This document shows positions 1-5,117 of a stretch of DNA of 7,526 bases, piece after piece. Source of the DNA: an uncultured Lachnospiraceae bacterium (lineage in GTDB: Bacteria > Bacillota > Clostridia > Lachnospirales > Lachnospiraceae); NCBI GenBank assembly GCA_902803635.1, contig CADCQU010000386.1, forward strand, positions 1 to 7,526, given 5' to 3'. Both the position numbers and the translations under genes were made by a program. Below the pieces are notes generated by a model. That model ran no database searches, was not told the origin of the DNA, and saw nothing but the letters and a program-made list of their open reading frames with translations. Positions within the stretch are counted from its first letter, which is position 1, and every line of letters starts with the position of its first letter.

Positions 1-1
1 C

Positions 2-1516
2 ATTTATTCGATGCGCCAGGCAATCGAGGAAGGCTTCATTCTGGATGTCCTTCAGCATTACATGACGTATAAGACCTGCTACCAGATTGCGAAGAACATT
101 CCCGATAATCCGGAGGTTCCACAGTCGAAGGCAATGAAGATGATTAAAAAGTACGAAGAGCTTCATCCGTACAACATTCAGCAGAAGTCGGCGATTATCG
201 TGGAGACCTTCCGGGGAATCACGAAGAACAAGATTAAGGGCAAGGGAAAAATGATGGTGGTTACCTCGTCTCGCCTTGCCGCCGTTCGGTATTACCATGA
301 GATTAAGCGGTATCTTGAGGCAAATGGCTGTCACAATATTGAAATTCTGGCTGCATTTTCCGGCTCGATCAAAGACCCGGATGACCCTTCCGAGAAGGAG
401 TGGACGGAGAGCAATATAAATGTGGACAGCAAGGGCCGTTCGGTCAGCGAGTCCCAGACGAAGCAGGTCTTCCATGACGAGGGAAATATCCTGATTGTCG
501 CCGAGAAATACCAGACCGGCTTTGATGAACCGCTGCTGCATACGATGATTGTAGACAAGAAGCTCCGCGGGGTGAAGGCCGTGCAGACCTTGTCCCGGCT
601 GAACCGGACGCATCCGGACAAGAGGGACACGCTGATCATTGACTTTGTGAACACGAAGGATGATATCTTAAATGCGTTCCAGCCGTTCTACCAGGAGACG
701 TTTCTTGCCGAAGAAATCAATACGGATCTGATCTATAAGACGCAGAAAATGCTCCGCGAATTCCATGTGTACGATGACGACGACATTAAGAAGGTCACCG
801 CGATCTATTTTGATGAAAATAAGCGGAAGGCAAATAAGACGCAGGCCGCGATTACAAATGCCTTGCTTCCGGTGCAGAAGAAATATAACGGCCTGAACCA
901 GGAACAGCGGTACCAGTTCCGTAAGACCTGCCGTACATTTGTCAAATGGTATAGCTACATTTCTCAGATCACCCGGATGTTCGATAAGGATTTGCATGAC
1001 GAATATATTTTCTGTTCGTATTTGGCAAAAATCGTACCGCCTGACCCGTCGATTCCATTTGACTTGGGAAACAAGGTCAAGCTCGAATACTATAGCCTTG
1101 AAAAGACATTTGAAGGCTCCATTTTGATGGAGAAGGATATGGCGGGCGAGTACGGGGCCGCGAAGATGAAGAAGCAGGTGAAAATGGCGGAAACTTTAAG
1201 TCCGCTGGAGCAGGTGATCCAGAAGATCAATGAGCAGTTCGCCGGCGATTTCACGGAAGGCGACAGGGTCGTGCTCGCGACTCTTCACGAGAAGCTGAAG
1301 GATAACAAGAAGCTGCAGAAATCCGCGCAGACGGACGGTCGGCAGATCTTTGAGAAGAATATCTTCCCGCAGCTATTTGATGATGCGGCACAGGAAGCGT
1401 ATCTGGAGAGCATGGAGACCTACACCGGAATGTTTGAAGATGCTGGCAAATATCGGGCAATCATGACCGCGCTGGCCCGTGTGATGTTTGAAGAGCTGAG
1501 GGCAGGGCGAAGTTGA
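2..1516 (+). CDS. hsdR: Type I restriction enzyme R subunit (HsdR), C-terminal part, 5' truncated by window edge
   Basis: This is the motor and cleavage subunit of a type I restriction-modification complex (HsdR with HsdM and HsdS), which translocates unmethylated DNA using ATP before cutting it. The frame is open from base 2, and the residues before the first ATG ([11 protein letters not shown]) continue the conserved family text, so the ATG at 11 is internal and the real start lies upstream. Counting from that ATG, helicase lobe 2 is visible: motif IV near 80-88 (KMMVVTSSR), motif V near 161-173 ([14 protein letters not shown]) and motif VI at 192-200 (QTLSRLNRT, with R196 and R199). The rest, to residue 501, is the helical C-terminal region that contacts the methylase. 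Full-length relatives are about 1,000-1,100 residues, so the nuclease domain, Walker A and DEAD-like motifs must lie to the left. No frameshift is seen. HsdM and HsdS are not in the window. Confidence 0.93.
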   Translation: MYSMRQAIEEGFILDVLQHYMTYKTCYQIAKNIPDNPEVPQSKAMKMIKKYEELHPYNIQQKSAIIVETFRGITKNKIKGKGKMMVVTSSRLAAVRYYHEIKRYLEANGCHNIEILAAFSGSIKDPDDPSEKEWTESNINVDSKGRSVSESQTKQVFHDEGNILIVAEKYQTGFDEPLLHTMIVDKKLRGVKAVQTLSRLNRTHPDKRDTLIIDFVNTKDDILNAFQPFYQETFLAEEINTDLIYKTQKMLREFHVYDDDDIKKVTAIYFDENKRKANKTQAAITNALLPVQKKYNGLNQEQRYQFRKTCRTFVKWYSYISQITRMFDKDLHDEYIFCSYLAKIVPPDPSIPFDLGNKVKLEYYSLEKTFEGSILMEKDMAGEYGAAKMKKQVKMAETLSPLEQVIQKINEQFAGDFTEGDRVVLATLHEKLKDNKKLQKSAQTDGRQIFEKNIFPQLFDDAAQEAYLESMETYTGMFEDAGKYRAIMTALARVMFEELRAGRS

Positions 1517-1596
1517 AGGTGTGGTTTTACGATGAATTGCAGAAACTGGTTTTTTGGAACATTTGGGGCTGCTTTTTTATTCACAGAGCAAGAAAC

Positions 1597-1625
1597 TTGA
1601 CATCGGTCATCTGAAGAGCTATACT
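1597..1625 (+). promoter_or_regulatory. Sigma-70/sigma-A promoter for the PAP2 gene
   Basis: The -35 box TTGACA (1597-1602) is a perfect consensus. It is followed after exactly 17 bases by TATACT (1620-1625), five of six matches to TATAAT. Transcription would begin near 1632, giving a leader of roughly 95 bases before the start codon at 1727. T-rich DNA lies just upstream (around 1572-1579). It sits after the hsdR stop and points at the next gene, so the phosphatase is probably transcribed independently and strongly. No operator-like palindrome overlaps it. Confidence 0.75.
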
Positions 1626-1706
1626 GAAAAAAAATCACGGAAAATAATTCAGTTAAAAAGCTGGAGATAAGAACGGAAAATAGCAGGAGCGTTTTAATTA
1701 CATGCT

Positions 1707-1713
1707 AAGGAGG
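1707..1713 (+). promoter_or_regulatory. Ribosome binding site of the PAP2 gene
   Basis: AAGGAGG is a near-perfect anti-Shine-Dalgarno match ending 13 bases before the ATG at 1727, slightly longer than usual. A second GGAG (1721-1724) lies only 2 bases from that ATG, too close to serve it, and about 23 bases from the next in-frame ATG at 1748, too far. The start at 1727 is therefore preferred. Choosing 1748 would drop only seven residues. Confidence 0.6.
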
Positions 1714-1726
1714 CGGAAAAGGAGCG

Positions 1727-2647
1727 ATGGAGTGGGAAGTTAGTTTGATGGAGTGGCTGCAAAATAACCTGGGGGATTTTTGCTCGGTTTTCGGGAAGAT
1801 TTTCTCCTTTATCGGTGGGGAGATGGGGCTCCTCATCATGTTTCTGATTCTGTTATTTTGCTGGAAGAAGGAGGCGGGGAAGAGAGTGGGGCTGGTCGTG
1901 ATCATGGTCAGCGCGTGGCTCCCCATGCTCAAATGCGTTGTGAAGCGGCTTCGGCCTTTTATGGAGTACCCGGACAGGGTGAAGCCCCTTGCGCTGGAGG
2001 ATAAGAGCGCATCGCCGATGGATATTTCCGCACAGGGCTACTCCTTCCCCAGCCAGCATTCTGCGTCCGTGGCCGCGCTGTATTTCCAGCTCGCACATGA
2101 GGCGAAAAAGAGGTGGCTGTGGATCCTCGCAATCGTATTTACGGTTCTCGTAGGCTTCAGCCGAGTTGCCACCGGCATGCACTATCCTACCGACGTTCTG
2201 GCGGGCTGGGCCCTGGGCTTTGTCATCATCGGCATCCACGCCTTGCTGTTGAAATTCATCCCGAATGAGACGGCCCGGCATTTGGTCGTCCTGGCCGTGT
2301 CGCTGCTCGGGCTCATTTATGTCCGGACGGAGGACTATTTTACAGCGCTCGGCATGCTGATTGGCTTCGTCGTGGCGGTGGAAATTGAGAAGCGGTTCGT
2401 TCAGTTTAAGGACACCCGGAACATTTGGGCCATGATTCTTCGGATCGTCGGCGCATTTGCCATCTATTTTGTCCTGAACAAGTTGCTCAAGCTCCCGTTC
2501 AGTTCGGAGTTTCTGGGAAGCGGAAGCTTCGCCGCCCTCCTGGTCCGGTCGGCGCGATATGCCATCATCGTTTTTGTGATTCTTGGCCTTTTCCCGAAAA
2601 TGTTCCCGCTGTTTGAGAAGATTGGGGGGAAGAAGAGGAAAAAGTAA
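1727..2647 (+). CDS. PAP2-family integral membrane phosphatase
   Basis: This 306-residue membrane protein belongs to the PAP2 / type 2 phosphatidic acid phosphatase superfamily. Its members remove phosphate from lipid phosphates such as undecaprenyl pyrophosphate, phosphatidate or phosphatidylglycerophosphate. All three signature motifs are present. C1 is K69-x6-R76-P77. C2 is PSQH at 108-111, where the usual PSGH has Gln for Gly and H111 is the expected acid/base. C3 is S145-R146-x5-H152-x3-D156, with H152 the expected nucleophile. Hydrophobic segments lie near 33-47, 54-68, 131-144, 160-177, 185-200, 206-218, 237-251 and 267-290, and the protein ends in a basic tail (KKRKK). The core ends by about 180; the extra 125 residues form additional membrane helices beyond a minimal PAP2 enzyme. 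It has its own promoter and converges on the ABC operon. The true lipid substrate cannot be told from the sequence. Confidence 0.9.
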   Translation: MEWEVSLMEWLQNNLGDFCSVFGKIFSFIGGEMGLLIMFLILLFCWKKEAGKRVGLVVIMVSAWLPMLKCVVKRLRPFMEYPDRVKPLALEDKSASPMDISAQGYSFPSQHSASVAALYFQLAHEAKKRWLWILAIVFTVLVGFSRVATGMHYPTDVLAGWALGFVIIGIHALLLKFIPNETARHLVVLAVSLLGLIYVRTEDYFTALGMLIGFVVAVEIEKRFVQFKDTRNIWAMILRIVGAFAIYFVLNKLLKLPFSSEFLGSGSFAALLVRSARYAIIVFVILGLFPKMFPLFEKIGGKKRKK

Positions 2648-2670
2648 AGCTGCAGTTCGGCTGCCTTTGG

Positions 2671-2693
2671 CGAAGTAGGGCTGTTTTACTTCG
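2671..2693. terminator. Possible weak bidirectional terminator hairpin between convergent genes
   Basis: CGAAGTA (2671-2677) and TACTTCG (2687-2693) form a perfect 7-bp stem with a 9-base loop. It lies 24 bases after the PAP2 stop and about 65 bases beyond the end of the ATPase gene on the other strand, where a shared terminator would be expected. No good T-run follows on either strand, so an intrinsic terminator is uncertain. It may be only a stem that slows polymerase or protects RNA ends. Confidence 0.3.
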
Positions 2694-2703
2694 GAAAAGG
2701 CGT

Positions 2704-2738
2704 GTCAGTCAAAGCGAAGCGAAGCCTCGGGACGACAA
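2704..2738 (-). repeat. REP-like dispersed repeat, left copy (minus orientation)
   Basis: Read on the minus strand this begins TTGTCGTCCCGAGG and continues with a CTTCGCTTCGCTTTG run. It resembles the element at 7466-7526 on the plus strand, which begins TTGTCATTCTGAGG and also carries GCGAAGCGACGAAG; 11 of the first 14 bases agree. GCGAAGCGAAG-type elements of this kind are common in intergenic DNA of many bacterial genomes. It lies in the spacer between the two convergent genes and encodes nothing recognisable. Confidence 0.45.
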
Positions 2739-2757
2739 AAAAGGAAGAATAGGATAT

Positions 2758-3951
2758 TTACGGCAGCGGGCGGAGTTTGCCCGCTGCTTTTGCGTCCGCA
2801 AGGAGGGTTTGCAGGAGGGCGTTCGCGGGGCCGAAGCTCGTCAAGGGTACGTAGACGGTCGTGGCGGCGGCGAGGAGCTTTTGAGCTTTTTCGATGTCCC
2901 CACTCGTTACGAGGGAGAAGGCCGGGAGAGAGAGGCAAATGTCGGCGAGGGCATTTGCCGTGGGATAGTCGAGGTCATTTTTCGGAAAAATGCCGGCGGC
3001 AAATGGGATGCCGGCTTTTTTGAGACGGCGGTAGACGGGAATTCCGGAGCCGCCGCCGCCGAGGACGAAGACGGGGGGGAGACTTTGGTCTTCTTTGGTC
3101 GTTGCGGATGTATGAATGGAGCTTTGAGATAGTTTAATGCTGTTTTGGTATGACGAGTTTGTTGAAGGTTGTGTCTCTTTGGTGTAGGTTAGTTCTAAAG
3201 AACCAGTAACGGAGGTATATACGCCGCCTGATAGATCGTAGAGGTTTTGAATGTATTCGTCGGTGATGAGGTCCTCCGGGCGGCCTTCGCCGTGGATGCG
3301 GCCATTTTTTAGCGTGATGAGGCGGTCGGCAAATTTCTGCGCCAGCTCGATTTCATGCATGGAGAGGAGGATGGACGTCCCGCGCTCGCGGGCGAGGCGG
3401 GCGAGGACGTCAAGGAGAAGGAGCTTGTGGCGGATGTCGAGGTAGGAGGTGGGTTCGTCAAGGAGGAGCACCTTCGGCTCCTGCGCGATCGCGCGGGCGA
3501 GGAGGACAAGCTGCTTCTGCCCGTCGCTGAGGGACGTAAAGAGCGTGTCGGCGAGGGCATTTGCCCCGACAAGCGCGAGGGAATCCTCGATGATCTGATG
3601 GTCCTCCTCCGTGAGCGCACCCGTGAGGCAGGTGAAGGGGGCACGGCCGATGGCGACCAGCTCGCGGGCGGTCATGAGCTCCGGCGCGGGGCGCTGTGTC
3701 AGGAGAACCGAGAGGTTCTGGGCGCGAAAACGCGTATCGCGGGGCGTAAGGTCGCGGTCAAGGAGGAGCGTTCTGCCCCCCATGGGCGGAAGGTTCCCGG
3801 CAATCGTGGCCAGGAGCGTGGACTTGCCGGAGCCGTTCGGACCGGCCAGCACCACAATCTCCCCCGAGCGCACCGAGAGCGTGATGTCCGGCAGGACGAC
3901 CGTGGCCTTGTAGCCGGATTTGAGGTTTTCTGTGGATAAGAGTTCGTTCAT
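2758..3951 (-). CDS. FecE/BtuD-type ABC transporter ATPase fused to a C-terminal Rossmann-like domain
   Basis: This is the ATPase of the adjacent importer. Residues 1-255 are a complete ABC domain: Walker A GPNGSGKST (37-45), Q-loop Q86, signature LSDGQ (141-145), Walker B VLLLDEPT (161-168), D-loop SYLD (169-172) and switch His H199. Close spacing to a FecCD permease assigns it to the iron-siderophore/haem/B12 uptake class. Such ATPases are usually about 250-270 residues; this one has 397. A polar Ser/Thr/Gln-rich linker (about 256-292) leads to a second domain (about 293-397) opening with PVFVLGGGGSG, a glycine-rich strand-turn-helix typical of nucleotide-binding Rossmann folds, then YRRLKKAGIPFAAG. 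I believe similar extensions occur on clostridial ATPases of this class, but I know no assigned function. The start at 3951 has AAGGA (3960-3964) 8 bases upstream. It lies 26 bases after the permease stop and is last in the operon. Confidence 0.92.
   Translation of the reverse strand: MNELLSTENLKSGYKATVVLPDITLSVRSGEIVVLAGPNGSGKSTLLATIAGNLPPMGGRTLLLDRDLTPRDTRFRAQNLSVLLTQRPAPELMTARELVAIGRAPFTCLTGALTEEDHQIIEDSLALVGANALADTLFTSLSDGQKQLVLLARAIAQEPKVLLLDEPTSYLDIRHKLLLLDVLARLARERGTSILLSMHEIELAQKFADRLITLKNGRIHGEGRPEDLITDEYIQNLYDLSGGVYTSVTGSLELTYTKETQPSTNSSYQNSIKLSQSSIHTSATTKEDQSLPPVFVLGGGGSGIPVYRRLKKAGIPFAAGIFPKNDLDYPTANALADICLSLPAFSLVTSGDIEKAQKLLAAATTVYVPLTSFGPANALLQTLLADAKAAGKLRPLP
2940..2959. repeat. 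20-bp exact direct repeat, copy 1 (copy 2 at 3546-3565)
   Basis: The 20 bases at 2940-2959 are identical to 3546-3565, both within the ATPase gene and in the same reading frame. Copy 1 encodes N-A-L-A-D of the C-terminal domain (333-337); copy 2 encodes N-A-L-A-D of the ABC domain (131-135). Each contains one GGCAAATGCC word. The two protein regions are not otherwise alike, so this is not a domain duplication. Recombination between copies would remove about 606 bases in frame. Confidence 0.85.
3546..3565. repeat. 20-bp exact direct repeat, copy 2 (copy 1 at 2940-2959)
   Basis: This is the second copy of the repeat described for 2940-2959. It lies between the Q-loop and the signature motif of the ABC domain and encodes A-N-A-L-A-D at residues 130-135. 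Confidence 0.85.
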
Positions 3952-3977
3952 CTATCTGTTCCTTATGTTAATCTATT

Positions 3978-5099
3978 TTACATGCGCGAGGAGCTGTTTT
4001 TATGAAGCAAAATTGTCAGCACCACGGGCACGCCGAAGAGGGCGGTGATGGAGCTGACGGAGAGCTCGGCCGGCGCGAAGAGGGTGCGGGCGAGAAGGTC
4101 GGAGAGCAGGCAGAAAATGCCGCCGCCGAGGAAGGCTCCGGGCAGGACGAGGGCCGGGTCGGAGGAGGCAAATAGCCGCCGAACGACGTGCGGGACCGCG
4201 ACACCGACGAAGGAGATTGGCCCGGCAAATGCCGTGACGGCCGCCGAGAGTGCGCTGGAGATGAGGACGAGGAGGATGCGGAAGGCGCGGATGCGAACGC
4301 CGACGCTGCGGGCGTAATTCTCGCCGAGGAGGTAGGCCCGCATCGGCTTCGCAAGAAGGAAGGAGAAGAGCACGCAGGGCAGGACGAGGCAGGCCATCGG
4401 AAGTATGTGCAGAAGGCGGATGCCGGAGAAGGAGCCGAGCGACCAGCCGTGGAGGTTTACAAGGCTCGCGTCGTCGGCAAAGGTCGTCACGAAATCGGTG
4501 ATGGCGGAGCAAATGTAGCCTACCATGATGCCGCAAATGACAAGGAGCGAGAGGTTCCGCACCCGCCCGGCCAGAAGAAGGACGAGGAGGAGCACAAGGA
4601 CGGAGCCGGCAAATGCCGCCAAAATGAGCACGGCCGATCCGGGTACGCTTCCGGCCGCGGCAAATGCCACGAGCGCGAGGGCGACGAAGAGCTTTGCGCC
4701 GGAGGAAATCCCCAGGACAAAGGGCCCTGCGATGGGATTTGCGAAAAAGGTCTGCAGTAGGACGCCGGAGACCGCGAGGCCGCCGCCAAGGAGAATTGCT
4801 GCCAGGACGCGCGGAAGCCGGAGGTCGAAAAGAATCGTCGCGGTCATGGCGAAGGCTTCCGGGTTTTTCGGCAGCAGGTTTTCCAAAAAGCCGGGCAGGG
4901 TGGCTTGGGGATTTCCGCCGGTGAGGAGGGCGCGGAGAATTTGGGAGATGGGGAGGCGGATGCTTCCCGCCGAGAGCCCGAGCAGGGCGGAAAAAAGCAG
5001 CAGAAGACCAAGGGCGAGGAAAACAAGCCTCGCCCGCCTTTTTTTCTGCCCGGTACTCTGTGATTTTTTTCTCCTTCGTTCATCATGGATTGTCAGCAT
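3978..5099 (-). CDS. FecCD/BtuC-family ABC importer permease
   Basis: This 373-residue polytopic membrane protein should form the homodimeric channel of a siderophore/haem/cobalamin-type importer. Family landmarks are clear: LRLPRVLAA (93-101), QTFFANPIAGPFVLGISSGA (116-135), WSLGSFS (219-225), the cytoplasmic LLGENYARSVGV loop that couples to the ATPase (257-268), GPISFVGVAVPHVVRRL (293-309) and GVPVVLTILL (356-365). Long hydrophobic stretches between these fit about ten helices. A basic N-terminus (residues 8-24, rich in Arg/Lys) precedes the first helix near 25-44, consistent with an inside N-terminus. Length is somewhat over the usual 330-350, due to that basic tail and an insert around 62-88. 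The start at 5099 is supported by AGGAG (5105-5109) with a 5-base spacer. It begins 18 bases after the binding-protein stop. The substrate cannot be assigned from the permease. Confidence 0.95.
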   Translation of the reverse strand: MLTIHDERRRKKSQSTGQKKRRARLVFLALGLLLLFSALLGLSAGSIRLPISQILRALLTGGNPQATLPGFLENLLPKNPEAFAMTATILFDLRLPRVLAAILLGGGLAVSGVLLQTFFANPIAGPFVLGISSGAKLFVALALVAFAAAGSVPGSAVLILAAFAGSVLVLLLVLLLAGRVRNLSLLVICGIMVGYICSAITDFVTTFADDASLVNLHGWSLGSFSGIRLLHILPMACLVLPCVLFSFLLAKPMRAYLLGENYARSVGVRIRAFRILLVLISSALSAAVTAFAGPISFVGVAVPHVVRRLFASSDPALVLPGAFLGGGIFCLLSDLLARTLFAPAELSVSSITALFGVPVVLTILLHKNSSSRM

Positions 5100-5117
5100 A
5101 TCTGCTCCTAATTTATT

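Noticed and set aside
1541..1580. Possible intrinsic terminator for hsdR (T-runs at 1550-1555 and 1573-1578)
   Set aside because: Only a 3-bp stem (CAG-AAA-CTG) precedes the T-run, so it is not convincing.
1532..1600. A 22-codon open frame after hsdR (M-N-C-R-N-W-F-F...)
   Set aside because: It has no Shine-Dalgarno site, overlaps the -35 box of the PAP2 promoter, and matches nothing known.
1853..2281. A 142-codon open frame on the minus strand opposite the PAP2 gene
   Set aside because: It has no domain or ribosome site, and the plus strand carries all three PAP2 catalytic motifs across the same bases.
2652..2664. GCAG-TTCGG-CTGC stem just after the PAP2 stop as a terminator for either strand
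   Set aside because: The stem is only 4 bp. On the minus strand the T-rich tail is interrupted and lies inside the PAP2 3' end; on the plus strand there is no T-run.
3192..3203. GTTCT-AA-AGAAC palindrome in the ATPase linker
   Set aside because: It is short, inside coding sequence, and expected by chance in the more A/T-rich linker.
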